A stretch of DNA of 36,846 bases from Lentimicrobiaceae bacterium. Lineage in GTDB: Bacteria > Bacteroidota > Bacteroidia > Bacteroidales > F082. The notes beneath the pieces were generated by a model. It saw nothing but the letters and a program-made list of their open reading frames with translations. It made no database searches and was not told the DNA's origin. Position 1 is the stretch's first letter. Every line of letters begins with the position of its first letter. This document shows, piece by piece, positions 13,669 to 21,586 of the stretch. Both the position numbers and the translations under genes were made by a program. The DNA is taken from the NCBI GenBank assembly GCA_015061335.1, contig SUWT01000015.1, forward strand, positions 1-36,846. Direction: 5' to 3'.

Positions 13669-14580
13669 TCATTCCAGATTCTCGATAATCATTTTCACGA
13701 ATTCTGTATTTGCAAGATGTCCTGGTTTGAAAGCTTTTACATGACCGAGGATAGGTTTTCCGAGCAATGCCATGTCGCCGATCAGATCCAAAAGTTTATG
13801 ACGAGCAGGTTCGTTTTCAAAATGAAGTGTAGTGTTATTCAAGATTCCGCCTTGATGGATACCGACAGATTCCATATTGAAAAGTTTCGCCACGCGTTTG
13901 AGTTCTCCGGCAGGAACCATATCTTCAACAAAGACGATAGCTGTAGAAAGGTCGCCGCCTTTGATGAGATTATGTTTCAACAACATCTCTAATTCCTGGA
14001 AGAATACGAAAGTACGGCAAGGAGCTATTTCCTTTTCAAAGTCAGCCATACTTCTAAGAATCGCTGTCTGAGGTTTAAGTACCTGAGAGTTATAATCCAC
14101 GCTCACCTCCATTCTGAAGTCTTCTGCTGGTTTGATGCTTATCTCGCAACCGATTTTAGGATGGAAATAAGTGACAGCCTTTTTAAGACGCAAATATTCA
14201 CGATCAGCTTCTTGCTCGACTATACCCGCTGATTTAAGAGCTTCGAGCATATATCTTGCGCTGCCGTCCTGAATTGGAGGCTCTTCACAATCTATGTCAA
14301 TCAATGCGTTATCGACGCCAGCACCACGTAACGAAGCGAGGATATGTTCAACGGTATAAACACGAACGCCGTTTTGTGCTATCGTTGTTCCGCGTGAAGT
14401 ATCGACGACATTCTCGACTCTGGCTTCCACTATAGGCTTACCTTCGATGTCGATTCTTCTGAATTTGAATCCGTGATTTTCAGGAGCCGGATGAAATGTG
14501 AGAGTTCCACGTTGACCTGTATGCAAACCTGTTCCGCTAAGACTTACGTCTTGTTTTATAGTTCTTTGTTTCTCAATCAT
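13669..14580 (-). CDS. lpxC: UDP-3-O-acyl-N-acetylglucosamine deacetylase LpxC (stand-alone)
   Basis: LpxC performs the committed step of lipid A synthesis. The 303-residue protein has the zinc ligands H79 (in TVEHILAS, with E78 as base), H261 and D265 ([11 protein letters not shown]), and the catalytic H288 ([10 protein letters not shown]). In most Bacteroidetes LpxC is the N-terminal half of an LpxC-FabZ fusion of about 460 residues. Here the frame ends right after the LpxC domain and the next 31 bp carry no FabZ sequence. It overlaps lpxD by 4 bp. fabZ and lpxA, which usually follow, are replaced by the TPR/HTH regulator. Confidence 0.95.
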   Translation of the reverse strand: MIEKQRTIKQDVSLSGTGLHTGQRGTLTFHPAPENHGFKFRRIDIEGKPIVEARVENVVDTSRGTTIAQNGVRVYTVEHILASLRGAGVDNALIDIDCEEPPIQDGSARYMLEALKSAGIVEQEADREYLRLKKAVTYFHPKIGCEISIKPAEDFRMEVSVDYNSQVLKPQTAILRSMADFEKEIAPCRTFVFFQELEMLLKHNLIKGGDLSTAIVFVEDMVPAGELKRVAKLFNMESVGIHQGGILNNTTLHFENEPARHKLLDLIGDMALLGKPILGHVKAFKPGHLANTEFVKMIIENLE

Positions 14581-15611
14581 TGTTGTTTTTCTTTTAGTTG
14601 TTTTTCCAATTGCTCAACACGTTTCACCAACTTATCAAAATTCTTGATATGCACTGAAGACTTCAGATAATCTTTAATATTAAATGCCGGCGAGCCCATC
14701 AGTTCTTCGCCTTCTTTCTTTACGCTGCCCAAGATTCCAGACTGAGCACCTATCTTAGTATTGTTGGCGATATGGATATGACCAACAAATCCGACTTGTC
14801 CGGCTATGATACAATTATTTCCAATCTTAGTCGAACCGCTTACGCCAGTCTGAGCAGCGATGGCAGTATTCTTTCCGAGTTCAACATTATGAGCGATCTG
14901 AATGAGGTTATCAAGTTTCACTCCGTCATGGATTTTTGTTGAACCCATAGTAGCGCAGTCGATACAAGTGTTAGCGCCTATTTCGACATTATCGCCAAGA
15001 CTTACATTACCTATCTGAGGAATCTTTTTGTAAGATCCGTCTTCTTGAGGAGCGAATCCGAATCCGTCTGCGCCCAAGACACATCCAGAATGTAAGATAC
15101 ATGACTTACCGACAACAGTCTGCGCATAAAGTTTTGCGCCGGCATAAATGACAGTATCGTCACCGATAACGCAATCATCACCTATATATACTTGAGGATA
15201 AATCTTCACTCGATTACCTATTTTGACTCTTTCGCCTATGAATGCGAATTCACCTATATATACATCTTCTCCGTAGGTGGCATCTTTTGAAATAAACGAC
15301 AAAGAAGAAACGCCGCTTTTCGACTGCATAAACTGCTGGTAAAGACCGAGAAGCTGAGCGAAAGCAGCGTAAGCATCGGGCACTCTGATAAGTGTTGCCG
15401 AGACTTTATCCTGTAATTGCAAATCGTTATTAACTAAAACTATCGAAGAATTCGTAGTGTATAAATATTGTTCATATTTAGGATTAGCGAGGAAACTCAA
15501 CATACCAGGAGCGCCTTCCTCAATCTTAGCGACATTATAGACTTTTGTCTCCGGATTACCTTCTACTGTACCTCCGAGAAATGTCGCTATTTGAATTGCT
15601 GTAAATTCCAT
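14577..15611 (-). CDS. lpxD: UDP-3-O-acylglucosamine N-acyltransferase LpxD
   Basis: LpxD adds the second hydroxyacyl chain to the LpxC product. The 344-residue protein has the N-terminal uridine-binding domain (about 1-100), a left-handed beta-helix of hexapeptide repeats (about 108-300, many I-G-x-x-x-x turns), the catalytic histidine H241 in [10 protein letters not shown] and a C-terminal coiled-coil helix ([18 protein letters not shown]). The 4-bp ATGA overlap with lpxC shows coupling. It begins 6 bp after the DUF7935-like gene stop. Confidence 0.95.
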   Translation of the reverse strand: MEFTAIQIATFLGGTVEGNPETKVYNVAKIEEGAPGMLSFLANPKYEQYLYTTNSSIVLVNNDLQLQDKVSATLIRVPDAYAAFAQLLGLYQQFMQSKSGVSSLSFISKDATYGEDVYIGEFAFIGERVKIGNRVKIYPQVYIGDDCVIGDDTVIYAGAKLYAQTVVGKSCILHSGCVLGADGFGFAPQEDGSYKKIPQIGNVSLGDNVEIGANTCIDCATMGSTKIHDGVKLDNLIQIAHNVELGKNTAIAAQTGVSGSTKIGNNCIIAGQVGFVGHIHIANNTKIGAQSGILGSVKKEGEELMGSPAFNIKDYLKSSVHIKNFDKLVKRVEQLEKQLKEKQQ

Positions 15612-15617
15612 ATTAAA

Positions 15618-16130
15618 TTACAAAGAATTAAATTCACGTTTTATATTTAATACTGCCTTCTCAACCATAGGATTGTTAAATGAAGCCAATTTCTGAGCTA
15701 TCATTGCCACATCAGCATCCGGATTATCATTAAAAACAGCGTTTATATTTTGTAAAACCTCCTCTTTTGCCAAATACACAAGATGCCATGTTTCTTCTGT
15801 AACGTAAAGACGTTGCGCCATATTGTGTTCAAACTCATCTTGTACATTCTGCATAAGCGAAAATTGGAAATCATCTTTTGTCATGACAGGACTAAACACA
15901 CGTTTCACCAAGATAGGAAACTGCATACGCTCAATAAAAAGCAATAAACGCTCGTGTGCCTGAATCTTCAAAGGAACCACTATTTTTAGAGAAACAAGTC
16001 TTAAATCATTGTCATTTATCAAGTTAGAAGTACCACCGACAGTATGGTGATTTTTATCTCTGATAACAAAGAAAGCCGAAATCAGGAGTACTATTATTAC
16101 TGCGATTATAAAAATATTAATCCAATCCAT
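15618..16130 (-). CDS. DUF7935-like single-pass membrane protein
   Basis: The 170-residue protein has one N-terminal membrane helix (WINIFIIAVIIVLLISAFFV) and a soluble helical domain with LKIQAHERLLLFIERM (about 54-69) and an EFEHNMAQRLYVTEETW segment (about 100-116). These fit a Bacteroidetes-restricted family now called DUF7935; the assignment is from memory of the pattern. The function is unknown. It is the first gene of the leftward group with lpxD and lpxC, with a -7 box at 16147-16154 just upstream. Confidence 0.7.
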   Translation of the reverse strand: MDWINIFIIAVIIVLLISAFFVIRDKNHHTVGGTSNLINDNDLRLVSLKIVVPLKIQAHERLLLFIERMQFPILVKRVFSPVMTKDDFQFSLMQNVQDEFEHNMAQRLYVTEETWHLVYLAKEEVLQNINAVFNDNPDADVAMIAQKLASFNNPMVEKAVLNIKREFNSL

Positions 16131-16146
16131 CTAAAAAAAATTTTCG

Positions 16147-16154
16147 CAAATATA
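16147..16154 (-). promoter_or_regulatory. -7 box for the DUF7935-like/lpxD/lpxC operon
   Basis: Minus-strand TATATTTG followed by C, ending 16 nt from the start codon at 16130. The leader would be very short. No TTG at -33. Confidence 0.5.
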
Positions 16155-16213
16155 CATAAAAACATTTTATGATTTTAAAAAATAAAATTATGTGTTTTTT
16201 TCACAAAAAGTAG

Positions 16214-16221
16214 TAATTTTG
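16214..16221 (+). promoter_or_regulatory. -7 box for aspartate aminotransferase gene
   Basis: TAATTTTG fits TAnnTTTG. The predicted start near 16228 leaves about 45 nt of leader. It is divergent from the lpx-operon promoter in the same 142-bp spacer. Confidence 0.55.
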
Positions 16222-16272
16222 TCAAGTTTAACAGAATGATAATTTCAACATAATTTCACAAATAAAAAGAAA

Positions 16273-17481
16273 ATGGAAAACAACATTTTATCACAGAGAG
16301 TCAATAATATGGCTGAATCAGCTACATTAAAAATGACTCAATTAAGTCGTGAATTAAAGGCACAAGGCATTGATGTTATTTCTTTAAGTATTGGCGAACC
16401 GGACTTCAACACTCCAGTTGCAGCGAAACAAGCTGGTATTGATGCTATCAACAATAATGACACACATTATCCACCTGTTCCTGGAACACCGGCATTACGT
16501 AAAGCTATTGCTGAGAAGTTAAAACGCGACAATGGTCTTGACTATACCGATGCCGACATCATCGTTTCAAACGGAGCTAAGCAAGCTATCACAAACGTGT
16601 TCATGGCTATCGTAGATAAAGGCGACGAAGTCATCATCCCTGCTCCTTTCTGGGTATCATATCCTGAGATGGTAAAATTGGCTGACGGCACTCCTGTTTT
16701 CATCAACACAACAGCCGAGCAAAACTTCAAAATCACAGCCGAACAATTGGAAGCAGCCATCACTCCAAAAACAAAGGCATTCATTTTCAGCACACCATGT
16801 AACCCTTCCGGTTCCGTATATACAAAAGAAGAATTAGCTTCATTAGTTGAAGTATTCAAGAAATATCCTCGCATCATCGTTCTCTCTGACGAAATCTATG
16901 AATTCATCCAATACGAACAAAAACACGAAAGTATGGGTCAGTTCACTGAATTGAAAGACAGACTCGTCATCATCAACGGTGTCGCCAAAGGATATGCCAT
17001 GACAGGTTGGCGTATAGGTTATATCGCAGCTCCTAAAGCTATCGTTTCAGCATGTAACAAAATCCAAGGACAATACACATCAGGTATCTGTACAATAGCT
17101 CAGGCAGCATCATTGGAAGCAGTCAAGATGTCACCTGAAAACTCAGAAGAAATCCAAACCATGCTCAAGGCTTTCAGAAACAGAAGAGATATGTTCTTTG
17201 AACTCTTAAGCGAAATCCCGGGCATTAAATTAAGCAAACCTGCTGGCGCATTCTATATGTTCCCAGAAATCAAGTCATACTTCGGCAAGACAGACGGCGA
17301 AACAACAGTCAACAACAGCAACGAACTCTGCTTGTACTTATTAGACAAAGCCCACGTCGCTTGCGTTGCCGGTGACGCTTTCGGCAACGACGAATGCATC
17401 CGTCTCTCATACGCCACATCAGAAGACAAACTTCGCGAGGCAGCAGCAAGAATTAAAGAAGCATTAAGCAAATTAAAATAA
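16273..17481 (+). CDS. aspC: Pyridoxal-phosphate aspartate aminotransferase (class I)
   Basis: The 402-residue protein interconverts aspartate/2-oxoglutarate and oxaloacetate/glutamate with PLP. It has SLSIGEPDFNTP (38-49), the N177 motif TPCNPSG, D206 and Y209 in LSDEIYE, the Schiff-base lysine K239 in GVAKGYAMTGWRIGY, and an arginine near 376 (CIRLSYA) for the substrate carboxylate. It fits the Ib subgroup of aspartate aminotransferases; related enzymes accept prephenate, so the exact amino acid range is not certain. It has its own promoter. The stop is followed by a GGAATTC octamer array. Confidence 0.92.
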   Translation: MENNILSQRVNNMAESATLKMTQLSRELKAQGIDVISLSIGEPDFNTPVAAKQAGIDAINNNDTHYPPVPGTPALRKAIAEKLKRDNGLDYTDADIIVSNGAKQAITNVFMAIVDKGDEVIIPAPFWVSYPEMVKLADGTPVFINTTAEQNFKITAEQLEAAITPKTKAFIFSTPCNPSGSVYTKEELASLVEVFKKYPRIIVLSDEIYEFIQYEQKHESMGQFTELKDRLVIINGVAKGYAMTGWRIGYIAAPKAIVSACNKIQGQYTSGICTIAQAASLEAVKMSPENSEEIQTMLKAFRNRRDMFFELLSEIPGIKLSKPAGAFYMFPEIKSYFGKTDGETTVNNSNELCLYLLDKAHVACVAGDAFGNDECIRLSYATSEDKLREAAARIKEALSKLK

Positions 17482-17499
17482 ATCGTTATTAGGCTTTTG

Positions 17500-17531
17500 G
17501 GATTCCGGAACACTGGAATTCTGGAATTCCA
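17500..17531. repeat. Octamer array GAATTCTG-type before the heptose kinase gene
   Basis: Four 8-bp units: GGATTCCG, GAACACTG, GAATTCTG, GAATTCCA. It resembles the in-frame array in dapB (3817-3840). The kinase frame is open through it, which makes a spurious N-terminal extension. Confidence 0.65.
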
Positions 17532-17553
17532 AAAACCTAAAACAATCCGCATC

Positions 17554-18552
17554 ATGAAAACTCTTTTCGATTCTTTTAACAACAAAAAAATCATGATAGT
17601 CGGCGACATCATGCTCGACGTATATATGGAAGGTAAAGTTGAGAGAATCTCTCCTGAAGCTCCCGTACCTATAGTCTCTGTAACCGAGAAATTTTCTCGT
17701 CTTGGCGGTGCCGCCAATGTAGCACAAAACATATGCGCTTTAGGTGCAGAAGCAGTCCTATGCTCAGTTATAGGCATTGATGATAACGCAAAAGAATTGT
17801 TATCAATTCTAAAAGCAAACAATATGCCTACTCATGGCATTATCGACAGTACAGACAGAATTACCACAAGCAAAGTACGTGTCATAGGAAACAAGGCGCA
17901 GATGCTTCGCATCGACACGGAAGACACCTTTGACTTAACAGAAGAAGAACAGAGCATATTGCTTGACAGAATAGTCCATATTATTGAAAATGAAATAATT
18001 GACGGAATAATTCTACAAGATTACAATAAAGGTGTATTAACAGAGACTCTTATAAAAGAAGTCATTTCCATAGCCAATAAGAATAATATTCCTACAGCTG
18101 TAGATCCTAAGAAAAATAATTTCTTAGCCTATAAAAACGTAAGCATTTTCAAGCCTAATCTAAAAGAACTGAAAGAAGGCTTAGGCATTAATATTGACCG
18201 CAAAGACATAAATAGCATCCTTAATGCCATCGATATTTTACAAGATAATTTATCATGCCGATATATAATGACCACACTATCTGAAGATGGTGTTATGATC
18301 AAAGACTATAAGGAGTCTGTTTATCATCACATACCTGCTCATCTCAGAAAGATAGCTGATGTATCAGGTGCAGGTGACACGGTACTTAGCGTAGCCATGT
18401 TATGTTTGGTAAGCGGACAAAACGCATATAATATAGCAGCACTCTCTAATCTCGCCGGCGGTTTGGTCTGTGAAGAACTAGGCGCAGTGCCCATCAACAA
18501 AGAGAAATTATTCGAAGAGACTAAAAAAATATACAAAGAAGATACCTTATAA
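17554..18552 (+). CDS. hldE: D-glycero-beta-D-manno-heptose-7-phosphate kinase (HldE kinase domain type)
   Basis: The 332-residue PfkB/ribokinase-family protein matches the N-terminal kinase domain of RfaE/HldE: IMIVGDIMLDVYMEG (13-27), ERISPEAPVPIV (30-41), GGAANVA (51-57), VDPKK near 187, KPNLKEL and the GAGD motif with catalytic D275. The nucleotidyltransferase half of bifunctional HldE is absent, so it works as the stand-alone kinase (HldA-like) and the adenylyltransferase must be elsewhere. It makes ADP-heptose precursors for LPS. The ATG at 17554 is chosen because the upstream frame (from 17497) is repeat DNA. The PorT-like gene follows after 29 bp. Confidence 0.88.
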   Translation: MKTLFDSFNNKKIMIVGDIMLDVYMEGKVERISPEAPVPIVSVTEKFSRLGGAANVAQNICALGAEAVLCSVIGIDDNAKELLSILKANNMPTHGIIDSTDRITTSKVRVIGNKAQMLRIDTEDTFDLTEEEQSILLDRIVHIIENEIIDGIILQDYNKGVLTETLIKEVISIANKNNIPTAVDPKKNNFLAYKNVSIFKPNLKELKEGLGINIDRKDINSILNAIDILQDNLSCRYIMTTLSEDGVMIKDYKESVYHHIPAHLRKIADVSGAGDTVLSVAMLCLVSGQNAYNIAALSNLAGGLVCEELGAVPINKEKLFEETKKIYKEDTL

Positions 18553-18581
18553 TAAAAACATCACTTTCACGTTATCTTATT

Positions 18582-19415
18582 ATGAAAAAAGTGAAGAAAT
18601 ACTCGTCAATCATTTGTTTGGGCATTATTTTGTTTATGATGCCACTTTTATCGTATGCTCAAAAGAAAGGACCTGTCAATTTGCCCACATACGATAATGA
18701 ACCTTATCATTACGGATTCATTCTTGGTTACAACCAAATGTTATTTTCCATAGATTATGTAGATAACTATCAGAACATAATACACCCAGCACAAGAACTT
18801 CCTGCTTCCGACGTTCTCACTAACACCAATGAATTATTCAGCAAGTCTGATTTCAGAGTTAATGACATCATACCACAGATGACCCACGGTTTTACCGTTG
18901 GTATTGTCGGAAATCTCAGATTAGGACGTTATTTCGACCTGCGACTCATTCCCTCATTAAGTTTTGGCGAAAGAAAAGTCGTGTATAACATAGTCTCTTT
19001 ACAACCAGATTTTGAAGACCCTAGCATCATTAACGAGGTAGAGAAAGAACTCAAAAGCGTCACTCACTCAACCTTTGTGGAATTTCCTTTACAGATCAAA
19101 TATAAATCTAAACGATTCAACAACTCCGCCGCATATCTTCTGACAGGTTTGAATTATAAGATTGACATGGCTTCACAAAAAAGAAATTATGGTGAAACCG
19201 ATGGTAAGCCCAAGACAATTAATATTAAAAGACATGATGTTGCAGCAGAAATAGGTGCCGGCTTTGATTTTTATACAGGTTATTTCAAACTTGGTGTTGA
19301 AATTAAAATGAGCTATGGCTTACTTAATGTGGCAAAGAAAGAGAATTTCATGTTCACCAATAGCTTTGATTACCTTCGTAACAAATGCTTCCAATTATCA
19401 TTCACATTCGAATAA
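18582..19415 (+). CDS. porT: PorT-like outer-membrane protein of type IX secretion
   Basis: The 277-residue protein has a signal peptide ending LLSYAQ, then YHYGFILGYNQMLFSIDY, HGFTVGIVGNLRLGRYFDLR, LIPSLSFGERKVVY, STFVEFPLQIKYKSKR and a C-terminal aromatic residue (LSFTFE). These fit the PorT family, an outer-membrane beta-barrel needed for type IX secretion in Porphyromonas and Flavobacterium. It stands just after the heptose kinase, and the window also encodes type IX cargo proteins, which supports the call. General PorT-like beta-barrels of other function cannot be excluded. Confidence 0.8.
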   Translation: MKKVKKYSSIICLGIILFMMPLLSYAQKKGPVNLPTYDNEPYHYGFILGYNQMLFSIDYVDNYQNIIHPAQELPASDVLTNTNELFSKSDFRVNDIIPQMTHGFTVGIVGNLRLGRYFDLRLIPSLSFGERKVVYNIVSLQPDFEDPSIINEVEKELKSVTHSTFVEFPLQIKYKSKRFNNSAAYLLTGLNYKIDMASQKRNYGETDGKPKTINIKRHDVAAEIGAGFDFYTGYFKLGVEIKMSYGLLNVAKKENFMFTNSFDYLRNKCFQLSFTFE

Positions 19416-19464
19416 GAGCCATTTCGTGATATTTTTCAACAAAACACGATAACAAAACACAATT

Positions 19465-19495
19465 AAAGGCAGAGCTATTATTATCCTCTACCTTT
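19465..19495 (+). terminator. Possible terminator after porT
   Basis: AAAGGCAGAG (19465-19474) pairs with CTCTACCTTT (19486-19495) with one mismatch. The tail is ATTCAT and not a U run, so termination is uncertain. Confidence 0.35.
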
Positions 19496-19562
19496 ATTCA
19501 TAACACACAAACACATGATTATCAATGTTATAATCTTTTTTTAAAAAAATTATAAATTTTAC

Positions 19563-19592
19563 TTGCACATAAATATTTTTTTTGTACTTTTG
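19563..19592 (+). promoter_or_regulatory. Promoter for the tRNA-Glu genes
   Basis: TTG (19563-19565), a 19-nt spacer and TACTTTTG (19585-19592) followed by C: a full Bacteroidetes-type match, ending 17 nt before the mature tRNA 5' end. Confidence 0.75.
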
Positions 19593-19609
19593 CAATCACA
19601 AATCAAGGC

Positions 19610-19683
19610 GGTCTCTTCGTCTAGTCTGGTCAGGACGTCAGGTTTTCATCCTGGTAACAGGGGTTCAAATCCCCTAGAGACTA
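19610..19683 (+). tRNA. tRNA-Glu (TTC), copy 1
   Basis: The 74-nt cloverleaf has acceptor stem GGTCTCT/AGAGACT (G-U at the first pair), D arm, anticodon stem TCAGG/CCTGG with loop TTTTCAT (anticodon TTC at 19645-19647), T arm AGGGG/CCCCT with TTCAAAT, and discriminator A. The 3' CCA is not encoded. Sequence identical to copy 2. Confidence 0.95.
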
Positions 19684-19695
19684 CAAAATCTTCAC

Positions 19696-19727
19696 AGCCA
19701 CTCCCAATTCGTTCAGTGGCTTTTTTT
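19696..19727 (+). terminator. Terminator between the two tRNA-Glu genes
   Basis: AGCCACT (19696-19702) pairs with AGTGGCT (19715-19721), followed by T residues to 19727. Confidence 0.75.
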
Positions 19728-19734
19728 AACGGGC

Positions 19735-19808
19735 GGTCTCTTCGTCTAGTCTGGTCAGGACGTCAGGTTTTCATCCTGGTAACAGGGGTTCAAATCCCCT
19801 AGAGACTA
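19735..19808 (+). tRNA. tRNA-Glu (TTC), copy 2
   Basis: Identical to copy 1 in all 74 positions. No separate promoter with a -7 box fits in the 51-bp spacer, so it either depends on read-through past the first terminator or arose by a recent tandem duplication. Confidence 0.95.
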
Positions 19809-19823
19809 CAAATAAAATCAAAG

Positions 19824-19853
19824 AGCCACTAACAGATGTTAAGTGGCTTTTTT
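19824..19853 (+). terminator. Terminator after tRNA-Glu copy 2
   Basis: The same stem as the first terminator (AGCCACT 19824-19830 with AGTGGCT 19842-19848, plus AAC/GTT with one bulge) and a T run to 19853. It ends 8 bp before the ATG of the next gene. Confidence 0.75.
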
Positions 19854-19860
19854 AGTGCTT

Positions 19861-20559
19861 ATGGTAAAACATTATTTATCAAATAAACACAAAATCCATA
19901 AAAGGAAAGGACTATTAACCTTTTCTCTTTTCTTCTTGATATTGGTTAACTTAAACCATAAGCTCAATGCTCAAGAACAGTTTCAGTATGGCTTCATAGG
20001 AGGCTTAAACATGAGTACCATCACTGCAAAAAATCACGATAGCGGTTTTAAAATGGGATTCAACATCGGCGGAGTCGCACAATACTTGATAAACAATAAT
20101 TCTTGCATAGCAGCAAATTTAAACCTGTCATCAAAAGGACAACAATTTTCAAAAATAGAAGAAAACTCCCTCAACTACCTTAAAATCTATCATTCAACCA
20201 CCTTATATTATATAGACATACCATTACTCTACCAATATTACGTAAAAGACATCATCGGACTTGAGATCGGTCCTACCTTGGGCTTCTGCCTAAGTGGAAG
20301 AGACAAAACCAAAATAGGAAACGAGTCATGGAACATCAATAAATTCGAAAAAGATTTATATAATCCTTTTGAACTAGGACTCACTGTTGGAATTTTCACC
20401 CACGACCTCACAGGTAGCGAATATAACAATGTTTTTATCGAAATAAGATATTTCATAGGACTAACCAACTTTATCAGCGACTACAACAGAAATTACAACA
20501 ATGGCATACTTATAAATATTGGTTATATAATAAAAAAACCATTAAAAAAACGATCATGA
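19861..20559 (+). CDS. Outer-membrane beta-barrel protein (PorT-like)
   Basis: The 232-residue protein begins at ATG 19861; the upstream GTG (19843) lies within the terminator and is unlikely. A signal peptide ends at KLNAQ. Beta-strand pattern: YGFIGGLNMSTI, FKMGFNIGGVAQYL, YYIDIPLLYQYYVKD and GLEIGPTLGFCLSG, typical of the PF13568-type outer-membrane beta-barrels. The function is unknown. It overlaps lplA by 4 bp. Its start is only 8 bp after the tRNA terminator, so no room exists for a conventional promoter and it may depend on read-through. Confidence 0.8.
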   Translation: MVKHYLSNKHKIHKRKGLLTFSLFFLILVNLNHKLNAQEQFQYGFIGGLNMSTITAKNHDSGFKMGFNIGGVAQYLINNNSCIAANLNLSSKGQQFSKIEENSLNYLKIYHSTTLYYIDIPLLYQYYVKDIIGLEIGPTLGFCLSGRDKTKIGNESWNINKFEKDLYNPFELGLTVGIFTHDLTGSEYNNVFIEIRYFIGLTNFISDYNRNYNNGILINIGYIIKKPLKKRS

Positions 20560-21527
20560 ATTCCAACAGCATTTTAAAACTACAGATTATACTTGGAAAT
20601 CAATATAATCCATATATAAATCTCGCCATCGAAAGCCAATTACTCGACGAAGTCCATGAAAATTGCATCAGACTCTTTCTTTGGAAAAACAAACAGACCG
20701 TTGTGATAGGCGCAAATCAAAACCCTTATAGCGAATGTGATGTGGATTCACTAATAAAAGAAGGCGGACATCTATCGAGAAGAAGAACAGGCGGTGGAGC
20801 CGTTTATCATGACCTTGGAAATCTCAACTTCTCTTTTGTAGCAGACAAAAAAAACTATAACGTAAAACGACAGATGCAGGTGATACAAAAAGCCCTTATG
20901 TCATTTGGATTAGAGACAGAAGTCAGCGGAAGGAACGACATCACATATCAAGGACGTAAATTCTCTGGCAACGCATTCGCTTTCACAAAACATCAAGGCT
21001 TACATCATGGAACCATCCTAATTAAAACCGATAGCGAGAAACTTCAACGCTATTTGAAAGTAAAACCTGCCAAATTACACAAACACGGCGTCAAATCAGT
21101 TGCAAGCAGAGTTATCAATCTCTCCGAAGTGGCAGATATAAACTCAGAAAATATCATACCTCATCTCATCACAGCTTTCGAAGAAGTGTATCAAAACAAA
21201 GCCGAAATGATAGATTTCAACTCACTCTGCACAGAAAAGGCATTACTTCTAAGTAAAAAAATTAGCAGCGATGATTATCTTTATGGCAAATGGAAATTTT
21301 TCAACGCAAAAAAGACAGCTAATTTCGAATGGGGAAATATCGAGTTGGACATCAATATTGACGAAGAAAAAAGAATTATCAGAGATATAAGCATAGCATC
21401 CGACAGCCTGGATCCCGAATCAATAGAAACTGCAGCCAACATATTAAAGGGAGCATCTCTTGATATTATTCCACAATACGACTCTAACAATATCATCATA
21501 AAAAACATTGTGGAAATTATTTTCTAA
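20556..21527 (+). CDS. lplA: Lipoate-protein ligase A
   Basis: LplA activates lipoate with ATP and attaches it to E2 subunits and the glycine-cleavage H protein. The 323-residue protein has RRRTGGGAVYHDLGN (75-89), GRNDITYQGRKFSGNAF (125-141) with the catalytic lysine K135, and GLHHGTILI (148-156). The C-terminal part (about 235-320) is the small accessory domain. It is coupled by the ATGA overlap to the beta-barrel gene, which looks accidental in function. Confidence 0.94.
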   Translation: MNSNSILKLQIILGNQYNPYINLAIESQLLDEVHENCIRLFLWKNKQTVVIGANQNPYSECDVDSLIKEGGHLSRRRTGGGAVYHDLGNLNFSFVADKKNYNVKRQMQVIQKALMSFGLETEVSGRNDITYQGRKFSGNAFAFTKHQGLHHGTILIKTDSEKLQRYLKVKPAKLHKHGVKSVASRVINLSEVADINSENIIPHLITAFEEVYQNKAEMIDFNSLCTEKALLLSKKISSDDYLYGKWKFFNAKKTANFEWGNIELDINIDEEKRIIRDISIASDSLDPESIETAANILKGASLDIIPQYDSNNIIIKNIVEIIF

Positions 21528-21554
21528 TATTCTTATTTATTGTTACTAAATTTG

Positions 21555-21562
21555 TATTTTTG
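21555..21562 (+). promoter_or_regulatory. -7 box for the first GLUG cargo gene
   Basis: TATTTTTG followed by C fits TAnnTTTGC. The predicted transcript start near 21569 supports ATG 21587 over an upstream in-frame TTG at 21560. Confidence 0.55.
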
Positions 21563-21586
21563 CTTATTCATTTTAATTTTTTTTCT

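Noticed and set aside
13462..13992. 176-residue plus-strand ORF opposite lpxC and the TPR gene
   Set aside because: It spans two well-supported genes in antisense and has no recognisable motif or promoter.
19563..19802. 79-residue plus-strand ORF over the tRNA genes
   Set aside because: It reads through two tRNA genes and repeats the same peptide because the tRNAs are identical.
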